Source: Physella acuta (lineage: Eukaryota; Mollusca; Gastropoda; Physidae). Taken from it: 64,000 nucleotides of DNA. The stretch covers positions 62,001 to 126,000 of the forward strand of contig NW_026731680.1 of assembly GCF_028476545.1 (NCBI RefSeq), given 5' to 3'. Made by a program: the position numbers and the translations under genes. This document shows, piece after piece, positions 24,361 through 38,696 of the stretch. Every line of letters begins with the position of its first letter. Within the stretch, counting starts at the first letter, position 1. The notes below the pieces were generated by a model. The model was given only the letters and a program-made list of their open reading frames with translations. It did not search any database and had not been told where the DNA came from.

Positions 24361-25870
24361 AGCATGCGCAGTAGGTTCCAACACAATTCGCGACACACAC
24401 TCACACGTGTTTCATGTTCTACGGTGATCCAGGCGACAACAGCACTGAGGGTAGATATGGATTAGAAGAGGGGGACGAGGGAGGGAAGGGAGGAGGGGGG
24501 TGGATTTTTTTTTTTTTGTGATTGAAAACGACCTCAGCGTCGCGTACGGGTCTGCCGTTTCTTTTGAAGCGCGAGATGGCCCCGCCCCCTTTTTTTCTTT
24601 TTTTCGTTTGAACGAGGCTGAAGGGTTGATCGCGAGGTTTGACGGTTATGGACGCGAGGCGGAAGTAACGAATAGCGCGCGGGGAGCGGTCGCGAGGTAA
24701 GAGTTTTACGGGTGGGCGCGGCTTAGAGAGAGACGGATTATCGATAACGGGTTAACTCGCCCGTTGTATGGTCGCTGTGTTGTGTTGGGATCAATCAACC
24801 CTTCCCCCATACCACCCCCCCCCCACTTTCAACCCCACCCCCCCCCCCCGTTATTTTCGTTATTTTTTTATATCTCCCCCACTACCTCACCGTAAAATAA
24901 AAATATATTCTGAATTCAAATCGACGAAACCACCACCCCCCCCCCTTTTTTTTTAAATATAAAATCCCCCCCCCCAACCAACTCAGCTACGGAAGTGTGG
25001 CCCTCGCCCCGCCCCCCTCACCGTCCGCGGCTTATTAAGCATGTGTTTTATAGCAGCAGAGGTGAGTCGGACGGTCCAGCCAATGTTTTGGGGATCTCAT
25101 GCCCTGTTTCGTGCCCTTTTCTCCCGGCGAGCTTGGAGCGAGTAATTCCATCCCACGCCGCTTGACTGCCTGCCTACCAGAGCAGATCCCACTCGGACGA
25201 GACCAGCGCCAAGGCTAGGGGTAAATGCCGTATGCTAAATAGTGGTTCACACACGGGCTAGATACTCTGAACGGGCGAGTGCGCCAAGCGAATGCTGAAT
25301 TTCACCTCGGCGGATATTAAGAACGCACGGATTAATGGACCGAGGAGGTCGCAAATAGAAGTTAGGTCTAAGAATAAGCCATCCTTTATTATGCACAATT
25401 TCGTTTCTAGCTAAGCAAAAGGTGTTTCAGTTGTTTTTTTATTTTTAAAATAAATTTACATTTTTTTTTTTTTTGGAATTGTGCGGAGAACATTTTTTTT
25501 TACTCGGAGGAAACAAGTTACTCGGTGATGTTTTCTAGGCGAGCGAGCCTTTTCTAGGCACCTGAGCCTTATCCTGTTGTCATAGCCTTATCTCGACGTC
25601 TTCTGTGTGACTTAATCACAGGAATAAACTACAAGGTGTTAATTACAATTAGTCTTAGACACGTGCAGGTAGCGTCTTTATACTACAAGGACGTAAAATT
25701 TTACCTCGGGATTCTTAAAGAAGTTTTTCAAATCCTATCTTGGATCGAATTGACGTACCAAGACGCGAATATTCAGAAGTTCTTCTAACTGGATGCGTGT
25801 GTTCTTTGACTTAGTTGTGAATAATTCACTTGGATTCTTTACTGGAAAATAACGTGAAAGGTAATAAATA
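24361..25870 (+). promoter_or_regulatory. CpG-rich segment: candidate promoter / 5' exon
   Basis: From about 24500 to 25330 the DNA is markedly richer in CpG and GC than the flanking tens of kb. It has no match to the window's repeats. It holds a CCAAT motif (25078-25082) and several plus-strand 5' splice-site matches: GCGAG|GTAAGAG near 24695, GCAGAG|GTGAGTC near 25060 and GTGAAAG|GTAATAA near 25860. No coding start is convincing, so any exon here would be untranslated leader. Promoter identity is inference; a GC-rich old repeat is the alternative. Confidence 0.4.
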
Positions 25871-28800
25871 TCTTCTTTTATTTTAAAACATATTTACACA
25901 TTTTTAATGTCAACCGGGTAGGTCTACTTCAACTTTCTATCTACAAACACACAATGCGATATTGAAAGTATTACACATTAAATCACCCACATACATGAAC
26001 AGCTACATCTAAATTAGTTACACATCTAAGCAACTACAAACATAAATAGCTACACACTTGAACATTATCATTACATGTAGCCTTTCATTAAACATATCAC
26101 TTCATGGCGAAGAAATTAAGGTTGTAATTTTGATACTTTTAATTTATTAAACTATTAATTATAAGCCGAACAAATCGAAATTAAACGTAAGATACTACGT
26201 GGCATTAGCTGATTAACTTGACAGAATTACATTAATAATACGATGTTTCTAGTCATTTAATTAATGAATTAAGATTATTACACGAGCGGATAAAGTTGAC
26301 TAGTACAAACGTCGCAATTTAAATAAAAATTATAATAAACCTTTCGTGTTTGATCGCAAAAAATGACTGTAAATAAGTATGTTACGCTTTAAAAGTAATT
26401 TTATAATTATTTATAGGTAACGGCTACTCGTAACTTAAAAATAAGCACAATTGTTTTTAATTAAGATTAAAATCCTGACTTATTTATCTTCCGTAAGCCT
26501 GAAAATATATTTCAATGCCGTATAGGTTTGGGGCTGGTCTATGCAATAGCAAACAAAATCGGGGAATCTCCGAGAAAAGTTGAACCAACTACAAACATCT
26601 TGCCTTGATATACTCCGAGTAGTGTCGGGTGTTTCCAACTCTAAGTAGCTGGTTTACTTATTCGGAGCACATACTCGAAAAATTTTTTTTTTGTGAAAAA
26701 TTAAACACGTAAAAAAAATACTGCGAAAATTTAAAACACGGAAAAAAGGGTTAATGCGTAAAAATAAACACAAAAAAGATTGCTGCGAACAAATGTTAAT
26801 TATAATTACCGCGAAAATGTAAATATGAGAAATGCAAAACTTGCAGAACATGGAAATTAATAATAAAAATCTCTGATGCAATTGAAAACGCAGATGGTGT
26901 CGAATAACTTATCACCTGGACATGTAATTAGCCTGATTTAATTAGCTCGAGCAAGTATAATATAAACAAGATTATAGAGAGTGATTAGGGGGATTTTTAG
27001 TTTAATGGGTGATTCGTTAAAAAAATAATTGATAAATTCGGCAAATGTTTTTTTAGTTCTTGAGTTTATGATTTTTATCCGCCCTCTTTATTATTTTTAT
27101 AAATAGATTTTAATCAACATTAATAAGGTTGATATCTGTACAACAAGAGGTAAAGAATTTAAAAAAAAATTAAATATAAAATCTGTTGAAAGATAGTTAT
27201 TTGTTCTAATTGCACTAGATGCTGTTCATCAAATTAGACCTTTTCATTGCGAAAATAAGAATTAGTCGGATTTAGAATATAAATTTCTTTGTATTGCAAT
27301 GTATGGGTACTTAGATAGAAATGTTATTACATCTGGTTTTCGATTTAGAAGTGAAAGAATTCAGGTAAAAACCTGATATGGTATATATAAAGGTATTTGA
27401 AAACGGGGTAGATACACATTTTAATAATTAAAGAAACAACTACCTAATTTTGTCGACGTGTAAGATAAATTGTTAGGTGTTGGATTGGGTTTAAAACTTT
27501 TAAATAGTTAAGTTTAAGAAAGATTAGAAAAAATTAAAAATAATTGAAATCTGAGTCATGTGGCATATTTTAAAACGTTTCTCGATTTTCAAAGACAGTT
27601 CAGGTTTCTAAAGGAAACAAATTAATATTTTCCAACACCCCCACCACAACACACCTCAAGACAGAATCACACATCTACACAGCACACCTCTACACACCTT
27701 AAACAAAACACCAGCTGCCGTCGCTTAACACAAGCAACAACACCTTGCAGCGAGCCGTAGGCCTACGGCAAAGAGAGAAAAAAAAAAGAATCATTCAACG
27801 GCTAGGCCTTAGCTTGACGGTTTTCAACGCAACACATATCGCTGTCGGAGTCTTTTCTTCCACACCGTAAGCCTGATAAACGCCATTAAACTTGGCTCAG
27901 AGAACTATACAACCCAATTCGTAAATAAACTCAGTTTTTTTTCGCGGGGATACGAATGTAAATTAACACGAAATTTCGACGGAGTTAGGACTGGTGAATT
28001 GGACTGAGCGCCGGGAAATCTGTGGTTTGAAATATGATTATTGTTTTTGAATATCACCCGCTCCAAGATAGATACATCAAACATGCTCATTAGTGCGAGC
28101 TGCTTGGATGGTTTTGGAAATATTCGCACCTGCGTTGGAGAACAAGAAACAAATTTATGTTTCGTAGTTTAATTTAAAAGAAAATAAATACTATGTGTTT
28201 TTCGAAAATGGAATTTTAAATTTTAAACAAAATAAATTTTGTTAGAATAAAATGTTTAACAAAAATTAAAAGTCCCCAAATAAATAATTTTTGTTGTAAT
28301 AATATTTTTTTCCTTACTCACCATTCAGAAAGATACATACAATTTCATGCTTATAGATTCCAAAACAAATTTACTGAACTTAAAAACCTGGGCAAAATAA
28401 CATCAATACATATATTATCCAGGATAACATGCGTAAGGAATTTAAAATATGGTTTGACCCAAGGATGTTTTATCGAAATAATTTTTAAAGCGAGTTTATT
28501 CAAGCGTATTTACTGCAACGGTAAATATTTAAGAAATATATTATCTCTAGAAAATATTTAAGAACTGTATTGTACCTGGATTTATATTATGGAAAAATTC
28601 AATCTATGTATAGCTCTATATTACATGTAATATTTTTACACGACTTTCTTTGAATATTTAGTTTTGCGATAACTTTTCTAAGGACATTTTGCCCCAAGAT
28701 AGTTTCCACAAAAATATTTTGTCTTAGGATATTTAATGAAAGAGCAAATTTTTTCCCAAGATAATGTACCCGTTGATATTCTTATGGAGAATTTTGTTCA

Positions 28801-29690
28801 AGATGTTTTATTTAAAGCTATTTTATCCAACGTTTTTCCGTTTGGGTAAATAGAGAAGTTTCTAAGAATTTCATATACCAAAATGTTTTCAATATTCTAA
28901 ACAGAGTTTAACAAATAGCTCACACATATTTACCTAAGTATAATTCACTTGCCAGAAGATAACTAAAATCAAAATAATCGAAACATTGGCCAGTTAATAT
29001 AAGAGATAAGTATCTTTAACTTTACAAGATTTTAAAACGTTTCTGAGGTTTCTCCTCACATACAATTAGCTCATGATGCGCTTATTACTGGGCTTCTCAT
29101 TAACAAAATTTAACTAATTTGTAGCTATACTACATTAATTGATAGGATGTAGATGTATATGAAATTACAATGAATGTGTTAAATTGTTATGTAAAATAAT
29201 TGTATTAAGCAATAAAATTAAAGTAGCATGTTACACATAATTTTCTTTAAAAAAAGAGATACTACTTTAAATATAAGCCGTAATAAATATTTATTAGTAG
29301 GTTAAAATGAGTTTTATTTTTAAACCTTACAAAATAATGTTAATAATTGTAAAACTAGCTATTTTTTAATCATTCCATGTTAAAGGAACTTGTCATTTTA
29401 ATTTTACTATTTTACTAAACAAGTTTTTGTACCTACTGTTTTGGTTTTGTGTATCAATTAAGTTTTAAAATTATAGTGCGTGGTGCCAAATTGCAATTAA
29501 GTTTGTATCAAATTAGAAAATAGAGAGATCTATTGTTTTAAGGTATAAAGTACTTTGAAGATACGCCGGCGAATTATAAATTTAGTGAAATTTACAATCG
29601 TCTTGCTTACTACAGGATTTTAAAAACATTCGTGGTTTTAGAAAGCGGTTTCGTTTTTCTCTACTCAAACATTAATTGCCACATTTACAT
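25871..29690. other. Long AT-rich DNA, no gene or recognised repeat
   Basis: Nearly 4 kb of AT-rich DNA with no long open frame, no microsatellite and no copy of the families seen elsewhere. The lack of G-runs and mobile elements contrasts with the rest of the window. If 24.4-25.9 kb is a promoter, this would be first-intron DNA. Confidence 0.5.
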
Positions 29691-30125
29691 CAAAACACAT
29701 ACTTTCAATCACGCACAATCATCGACTACAATCTCAATTCACACACTTATTGATCACAATATCGAATGTCAATAATTTTCAACAGTTCCCCGTCACATTT
29801 AATGCCCACAATATCCATTCACAATCACCTTCCAGAACATACTTACAAAATCAACATACATATATTCTATTCCCACTCACTGTCCATAAAACATATTCAC
29901 AATCACCGTTCACATTCTTTATTCAAAATCAACGTTCACATAATCTACTCACAATCAACAATCACATCATCTATTCACAATCAACATCCACATAATCTAT
30001 TCACAATCACCATCCAAATTCTACTTTCACTATCAGTGCTCAGAATCTCCTTTAACAATCACCTTCCACCAAATGTATTCACAATCATCGTCAACAATAT
30101 ACAATCATATTCTTTATCATTGCGC
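29690..30125 (+). repeat. Degenerate ~25-bp array (ATTCACAATCA...)
   Basis: ATTCACAATCAMCRTYCACA recurs about a dozen times with variable spacing, for example near 29817, 29895, 29950, 29974 and 30000. Open frames of 81 and 131 codons on the plus strand follow from the repeat. Confidence 0.85.
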
Positions 30126-31080
30126 ATAACCTCCCCTATTTGCAACGACCACCACGAATAAATTGCTACGGAAATCACAAAAGCAGACGGTATTTTGAAT
30201 CGAAACCCCTGAATTTACTATCTATTCAAAACATTTTTTTTTTAAATTAAATTAAAAATAGAATAAATATAATAAAAAAAAAACAACTTAGACCTACAGA
30301 TTCTATCATTTCCCTCTATATATAATTTGACTTTGAAGTCAAAAAATAAATTGACTTGTGACTTAAAACAACAGCTGCAAACCCCAGGCATCAACAATCT
30401 AATCCAGTGTAAGCTAAGACAGAGCCGTTATGCCCAGCAGGTATCGACTCCGGTATCGATCGTTAAGCAGTTAATGAGATTCAAGTACTGACATTTATCG
30501 ATACTTAAGTGGATACGAGTACTGATCTTATCATTAACACGTACTCGATGAAAAAAAAATCCGCGATTAAGTATCGGATTGTATTTCATAAGTGGTAGCG
30601 GAATAAAATCAATATGTTGAGATGGCTTTGGTGATTTTGAAATAGTTCCAAAGCCGGAGACTCAATATCTGGGGCTTTAAACGCTGGACATTTTTAAAGC
30701 CGGGGATATAGCCGGATCCGGGTTCGGTACATGCTAATCCGTTTGGTTTTTTAGGCTCGGGGTGGTGGTTTGGGGGTATGAATTAGTGGTTTTGGAAATA
30801 CAATACCTTCTTCTTTTTCTTCTTCGTTCTTAATTTTTGAATATGGTGGAGGAATTTTTTTTGTAACCTAAAAACAATAAACCGGGAGTGATCTCCCCTA
30901 AACTTTCTCGAATATTCTTATATAAAATAACAGGGGATGGGAACTCGGGCTATAGACATGATTTTTAATCCATTTTAAATACTTAAAGTTTTAAAAATAG
31001 AATAAAATCTCGTAGACAAATTAATTGCACACCAAGTGAACGCGAAATAAAAAAGCGCATAATAGTGCGCAATATTATTA
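30126..31080. other. AT-rich DNA with a short SINE-tail match
   Basis: No gene is seen. TCTTCTTCGTTCTTAATTTT at 30817-30836 matches the tail region of SINE family B at 11860 and the minus strand of 55090-55108. Confidence 0.45.
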
Positions 31081-31086
31081 TTACTT

Positions 31087-31396
31087 TTAAAATTTACATT
31101 AGTTTTTTGAGAAATCGGAAGTAGCGTAAAGTACTACTTCCAGTCAACGGAAATGACTCAAAATTTAATAGAAGGTAGAGAATTAGATCTTTTACTTACG
31201 TATGAAATTTCATTTATCTATCTGAAATAGTACTCAAGTTATAGGCTTTTGAAAAATTCAAAGTAGGAAAAGTACCACTTCCGGTTATCGGAAATCGCTC
31301 AAAAGTTGATACGGATCTACGATTTTGATTAAATACTTATATATGAAATTTCATCAACCTAGCTGTAACGGTACTCAAGTTATCGTGTTTACACAC

Positions 31397-31440
<44 letters not shown>

Positions 31441-31585
31441 ACAGACATACGGACAAGATTGCAAAATTATGTTTTTCCGTATCAGTGAGATGCAAAACGT
31501 CGAGATTTGCAAAAATCTCGATTTTTTTTTTTTGCACGATTACAAGACTTTCTCTATACTTCGTATATACGAGAAAGTAAAAATC
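31087..31585 (+). repeat. Interspersed repeat C, copy 2, with internal duplication and (CA)n
   Basis: A block of about 145 bp (AGTACYACTTCC...GAAATTTCAT...GTACTCAAGTTAT) occurs twice in tandem, ending near 31240 and 31385. A (CA)n tract follows (31394-31445), then GACAAGATTGCAAAA and a 3' end ACGAGAAAGTAAAA. The same modules are in copy 1 at 13195. It is non-coding; the short open frames here are not genes. Confidence 0.82.
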
Positions 31586-31589
31586 AAGT

Positions 31590-32016
31590 AAAATCTACTT
31601 CCGCTATTCTAAATGCGATGTTGATACGTGTATACACATGCCTACAGAGAGTTCAATAGTACACAGATGTAGGGCATTAGCTTCTGTCGGAGGCTTTATG
31701 CGGTGTGTTGGTTCAGGCACTGGTCCGCTATATCGGACCAAGCGACGACTGCAATACGTCAATAACTCGTTCGTCACTAATATCGATAATCCGCTGTGTT
31801 TTGGGGTTACAGCATTACGCGTGTGTTGAGAGATGCACCGCGGGTTAAGGGTTACGGGTCGGTTAGGGATTATGGTTTTGGTTAAGGGGAATTGCTTGGA
31901 ATTCGGTTAAGTATAGTGATTGAGTTAGGGTTAGCGCCTAGCGGACTATTCTTTTATTATTACTTGTTTCGTTTAGTATAGGGAAAGCTAGTCTTTTATT
32001 AGTATTTTTGTTTATG
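31590..32016. other. Unassigned DNA
   Basis: A less AT-rich stretch with an 18-bp palindrome, GGTCCGCTATATCGGACC-like (about 31721-31738), and decayed GGGTTA-type repeats at 31845-31935. No gene is recognised. Confidence 0.4.
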
Positions 32017-32024
32017 GATAATGT

Positions 32025-32183
32025 CAGTGATTCTTCCAGACTTTTTTCTCCGGGGGGGGGGGGGGGGGGGTGGACAACATTTTCTGGAGTGGGTGGACAC
32101 TGGTAAAAGTATATGTATTCTATATAAATTCCATTTGGCTTGGGAGGGAGGGAGGGCGGTATAGATGCCCGGAAGAAACTCTG
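32025..32183 (+). mobile_element. MITE family A, copy A4, intact ends
   Basis: The ends are CAGTGATTCTTCCAGAC and GCCCGGAAGAAACTCTG, flanked by the perfect 8-bp duplication GATAATGT (32017-32024 and 32184-32191). The internal order is ACTTTTTTCTCCGG, G-run, CACTGGTAAAAGTATATG, CTATATAAATTCC, GGGAGGG. This is a good reference copy. Confidence 0.94.
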
Positions 32184-32498
32184 GATAATGTGACTGTTAT
32201 GCTTAGGTTAACTTAGGGCTGTTGGCTTGGAGTGTATGCTTGCCGGGTTCTAAAGCGAACGGGTACGGCTAAATTACAAACACCCATTTGCTCAGTCACT
32301 TCTTCAATAGCCATTACAACATATTAAACTATTACTGGTGACAAAACAAGGACTGCCATCACACCCATCATCACATCCCCACCCCCCAACAACCCAACAG
32401 CAATCGCCCCATCCACGGGGTGTGTGTATTTATAAAGCACTTGTCCCCCCCCCCTCTCACAATTATGATTACACAGACATTAAAACGGCAGCCTTGAT

Positions 32499-32564
32499 CC
32501 ACCCCACCCCACCACCCCACCCCCACCCCTACCCCACCACCCCACCCCACCCCACCCCACCATC
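32499..32564. repeat. C-rich (CCCCA)n-like simple repeat
   Basis: About 65 bases of CCCCACCCCACCA-type sequence. It gives open frames on both strands without coding meaning. Confidence 0.85.
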
Positions 32565-32569
32565 GTGCC

Positions 32570-35500
32570 GCAGAGCCGACTACACACACGACGAATCAAT
32601 ACCAAAACAACACTAGGCCATGTCCCTGTAATTGAACTGCTCAGTAGAGGAGGTATAATTAATTCATTGACACCCTCCCCGCTAACACTAGCGTATCTTA
32701 CGGGAAAATCCTATTTTTTTTTTAGTGCGCACCATATTATTTTAAATTTCGCAATTGCGGTCCATTTAAACGCAGAGGGTACGTTGTCGAAATATGGTAT
32801 TAACATTTACGGCAATTTTAATTTAGGGTAAAATGCGAACCGCTTTGTTACTTGCTACATAGATAGCTTAACTTGAACTCGATTATCAAGTATTCTCGAC
32901 CTTGCTTATGTAATCCATGTCCTATCATTTCATTTTATATCCGATTTCCGGGCACCTCATAACTGAAAAATTCTGGAGTATTCAAACATAAAATTTTTGT
33001 TTTTAAATCTATTTGAACGATTTGTTTTTAACTCCAGTCTATTTAACAATATTTTTAAAATTTACTATAGCAACTTGGCATTCATAAAACTTTAATTTTC
33101 TGTACTCTAATAAACGTTGATTACATCTTTGTATCAACACTTTTTAGAGGTCTCCAGGTTAAGATTATTACAGGATCTAGTTAAAGTAGAGTGTTTACGT
33201 TTTAAATATTTGTCACAATTTATTTCAATATTAATACATTTTAAAGAATTATTGAATTTAATACGAATATTATTTTGTTTAATAATAAATAATTGATATT
33301 ATCCCTAAAAATACAGTTCATTAATACTAATTATTGTTTATTAACTCTAATTTCCAAATAAAAAAAAATGTTCTTACTAATCTTAATTTTATACCCGCAT
33401 AGTCCTAAAAAATTAATAATTTTGCATAACATTTCTATTGTTTTTCCCGCTGATTCAATCTATTTAAATTGTATGCATTACAATTATCTCGACGTTAAAG
33501 AAGATCAAATTAAAATATTTTAAATAATCCTTTTGGAATTGATCCGGTAAAATGATGAGTGTATTCATTTTATCGCAACAATACTTGTAAACTTCATCGG
33601 ACAACCCAAACATCTGAAATAAATAATTGATCTCTAGGTAGGTTGTAGTACATTAGGCTATAGTTTTTAAAGAATTCAGGCGTGCCTTGGGAGGGGGTGG
33701 GGAGGGGATGGGGGGGGGGGGGAATGGTAAGAAAACGCAACTCAAATAATGATACTTTTTTTTTGTTTGTTATCAAATTCCGTTATATCTTTCGCAACTT
33801 ATTAAAATTGAAATCTTTTAAAACTTGGAGTTTTTGCTTGCAATTATAATTCTTCTTTGCTAAACCCAGTTCTATAAATGTATGAAATATTCCTTTCTTT
33901 TTATTTTAAAAAATTCCGTTACGTCACTTATTATTTGTCAAAGTTGAAACCTTTTAAAATTCAAAATATTTTCTTGTGATAAAAATTTCCATCGCGTTTT
34001 TTTTTAATGAGAGCCCCGCGCGCCTCTTTGGTGCCCCCTGAGAGAGAGAGAGAGAGAGGGGGAGGGGGAGATTAACAAATGCTTGATAAACAATATCTCA
34101 ATCAGATCAAAGTCATTATTTAAAGCCCCACCCCCGCCCGTCACCCCCACCCCTCTCATAACACATGGACGTCAAGATGAGCTTTCACACCCGCCATACC
34201 TAATTTCGCATAACCGAGTCGAATTCATGTTTTTTTGAACGTCAAAAAGAAAATCTCTCCTCGGACCCACCCCCATCACCCCCTCTAACCTCTTCACACC
34301 TTCCTCTTTTAGCCCCAGGGTCACGATCGAATCTATAATTAGAGGGAAGTTAATTTTTTGAGAACGTCAAATTTCCTCCCCCCCCCCCCTTCTCTCGCGA
34401 TCCAAAGTAAAGATCAACACTTCTCGCTCATAATGAACCGATTATGGAACGTTTGAAAGCGACTTTGGAAGAAAAAGATAATAATTCAGGAGCCTTGTTG
34501 AAAGAGTTTTAGCAGTTTGGCTTTGAGGCTGTAGATAATGGAGAGCCCGTACCGTGCTGCGGGTTTTTATGCTAGTAGACACTTGGACATCAATCATGAT
34601 TGATAGGTTTTCAACGCATTATTCATCTTAGAGGTGGTAACTTTAAAAAAATATATATACAAAAATCTATAATTTATCGTTTTAAAAAAAAACAAAAAAC
34701 CCATGTCTAAAAAGTGGTTTCCCATCCTTTTTACATTATATCCATTCCACTTACATAATTGTAAAATTATATTACTTGTGAATATTATTCTAATTCTGAA
34801 GCTTATAATAAATCTTAATTAATTAAAGATAATTAATTAAATTGCTGAACGAAATGGTTGAGAGTACTGAATTATATTCCACTAGACTAAAAAACATTCA
34901 TGTAAAATATTGTAAAATAATGGTATCTATGGTATTTTTTAAAAGCTTAAATACTTTGCTAATAAACTACTAATTATTTAAAGAGCTTGAATAAAACTAA
35001 TAATTTCTAAATAAATTAAATGCGGTGTAAAATCATACGCCTAATGACTTGTTTGTTATTTTTAAATTTAAAACTATTTTGGTTTTCTTCGAGTTATCAC
35101 CCCTTGTTTGTTGCGTGTTAAAGAGGGCGCTAATGGCTGAGTTGTAAACAGATTGCATGCAAGAAATGGTCTCAGATTTCTTCGTGGGCCCATGCTTCGA
35201 GTGTTATCTCCAAAACCTTTCGTCAGTTCGTGAAAATTAATACGTTAAAGTCGGGACCGATCCACCGGGTCCGGCAACTGCCCACAGAGGGCGACCGGTT
35301 AAGACCGGCAGATTTTTTTTCTTCTTCTTTCTCCGAGGTGGCCGGCAACAGAACAGATGGTTATCCCACAATAGTGTGACACGGGAGCCGGTCATTAGGG
35401 GGGAGAAGGGTCCCCCGTCCGCGTGTCCCGGGCGGTGCCGCTCTTGCCCCGGGGCTAGTGTAACTCTGATGTCTTTGAGCTGGGGGTTGGGGGGGGGGGG

Positions 35501-35860
35501 GGGGTGCTGGTGGGAGGGGGGGTATGTCGCGCCGTCTCGTCTACTTAATATTGAGTAGGGGGACTGTAAAAGGGGAAATGAAAAACTTCTGATTTGAATT
35601 GAGATGCAGAAGGGACTAGAGAGTATGGGAATCGTTATTAAGCACAAAAAAAGCCATCTAAATTTGCAGTCGATTAGGTAAAATGTCAGACAATAGACAA
35701 TGGTACTAAGTTAAGAAAATATTGGAACATATAAAATCACACACAATAACTAATATAACTAGATGGTTATGGTTTTAAAATCAACATTTATTTCTTTAAT
35801 AATCAACAGCTTACTGATAACTGCCGGTTTCTTACATTATTAGTAAAGTCCCTTGTCGAA
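32570..35860. other. AT-rich DNA with a GC-rich patch at 35250-35530
   Basis: 32.6-35.2 kb is AT-rich with a G-run (about 33706), a (GA)n tract (34039-34062) and a C-run (about 34377). 35250-35530 is CpG-rich (CCGGGTCCGG, CCGGTTAAGACCGG) and contains a G-run near 35488. The open frames over it on both strands have no recognisable domain. It may be regulatory or an old element. Confidence 0.4.
34589..34604. promoter_or_regulatory. Perfect 16-bp palindrome with two TGATTGAT sites
   Basis: ATCAATCATGATTGAT is its own inverse and contains TGATTGAT on both strands, the core bound by PBC-class (Pbx/Exd) homeodomain proteins. Function is inference from the motif; such a site can arise by chance in 64 kb of AT-rich DNA. 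Confidence 0.3.
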
Positions 35861-35867
35861 CCTGACG

Positions 35868-36058
35868 GTCCATTGGGCTAGTGAAGTAGAGTGCACCTGT
35901 TTCTTTGACCTCGGCATATGAAGGGATAGTAAAGTCAGCACCATGCCCAGTCACCATTACTTTCCTTAACAGAGCTAGGGGGACACAAGGACGCCCTACA
36001 GATATGAACCCGGATTCGAACTCTAGACTACCGCCCTACCACTAGACCACGCCGTCCC
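35868..36058 (-). mobile_element. SINE family A, near full length
   Basis: The inverse of the tail (GGGCTAGTGAAGTAGAGTGC), body (GACCTCGGCATATGAAGGGA) and tRNA-like head. The B box is CCGGATTCGAACTC and the A-box side CCCTACCACTAGACCACGCC; read on the minus strand this gives GGCGTGGTCTAGTGGTAGGG, very tRNA-like. It is the best-preserved head in the window. Confidence 0.9.
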
Positions 36059-36404
36059 ACCTACTTACATTAGCACTTACTTGAAATCAGTTTAAAGTAC
36101 TGAGTATTGTAGAGGTGGTGTGTCTAACCATCTAGCAGAACCACGAAAACACTTACGTTGAACACTCTTGTCTTACAAACAAAACTTAAGTTGGTGGGGG
36201 GGGGGGCGTTAAAGCGGTGTTTGTGCCCGCAAGCACCTCCGCGAGGGACGCCACTGTCGAACACCCAACACACACACCACGCCATCTCACAGCACAACAC
36301 GTCCCCGGGCGCAGCGCTCCATTTAGCGGGTACAAAGTGAGACGCCCAGCAGGGCGCCACGCCATAGATCCGCGGCCAACGAAGCGTGTGAGGTACATGC
36401 GCTG

Positions 36405-36556
36405 GGCTCGGGTTTATGGCCGACACTATGGTGTGTGTGGGTGTGTGGTTGTGTGCGGGTTTATGGCCGACACTCTGGTGTGTGGTTGGGTGCGAGTTTG
36501 TGGTTAGCGCTCTGGTGTGTGTGGGTGTGTGGTTGGGTGCGGGTTTATGACCAGCA
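36405..36556 (+). repeat. GT-rich ~50-bp tandem repeat, about four units
   Basis: GGGTTTATGGCCGACACT and variants occur near 36410, 36459, 36487 and 36540, joined by GTGTGTGGGTGTGTGG spacers of differing length. Confidence 0.85.
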
Positions 36557-36702
36557 CTCCCGTGAGTTATTTTAAAATGGCACCAACTTAATAAGAGGCT
36601 TGCTGAAATTTCTATTTGGATACGTTTATTATTGTACATTTAACTATAAATATATATAATACATATGACAATACTTGAATAGTAATACAGTGAACACACA
36701 CA

Positions 36703-37745
<1,043 letters not shown>

Positions 37746-37750
37746 ACATG

Positions 37751-38202
<452 letters not shown>

Positions 38203-38696
38203 TTGTAGCTTAACTGATATAGTTTATGAGCTGAATTGGCCGTTGAATGGCTTCCTACCTACCTACTGTCCACCAAATGAATATCGTGAGTCACATAGAA
38301 CCCCCCTTAAATAGGACGCCATGTTTTATAATTTAGCACGCAGAGGTTTCAGCCCTACACACTGATTGAGCGGCTTGCACCCGCGATCGAATACAACCGG
38401 AAATTGCTCGTTACTGCTATTTTTGTTCTACGGTAATTTCCAAAAAATAAAAAAAAATATAAAAAGAAATAACTTTTAAAAAATCCTTTAAGTCATTACA
38501 TTTAGGAAAAAGAGATAATTTACATAATATTTAACTCACATTTTTTCCATATTTAGCTCTTCCCAACCTAAAATTAACACAAACAATTAAAATTTCTTTT
38601 TAATTAGATCATTAATTTTTAATTATATAAATTATCCTGTTAAATGAACATATTTTTTTTTCTTAATAAAATATTTGACAAAAAATATCTTTCATA

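Noticed and set aside
24361-24375. NRF1 site (GCATGCGCAG) as firm promoter evidence
   Set aside because: Only one half of the palindromic consensus matches well; a similar word at 59664 shows it is not specific.
31845-31935. Interstitial telomere repeat (GGGTTA-like words)
   Set aside because: Words are irregular with no run of perfect TTAGGG units. The same applies to CCCTAA-like stretches at 53550-53950 and 56035-56200.
35237-35647. 136-codon minus-strand open frame in a GC-rich patch
   Set aside because: Low-complexity proline-rich composition over a C-run and no splice or start context.
36124-36639. 171-codon minus-strand open frame
   Set aside because: It runs through a GT-rich tandem repeat and a G-run; no protein similarity recognised.
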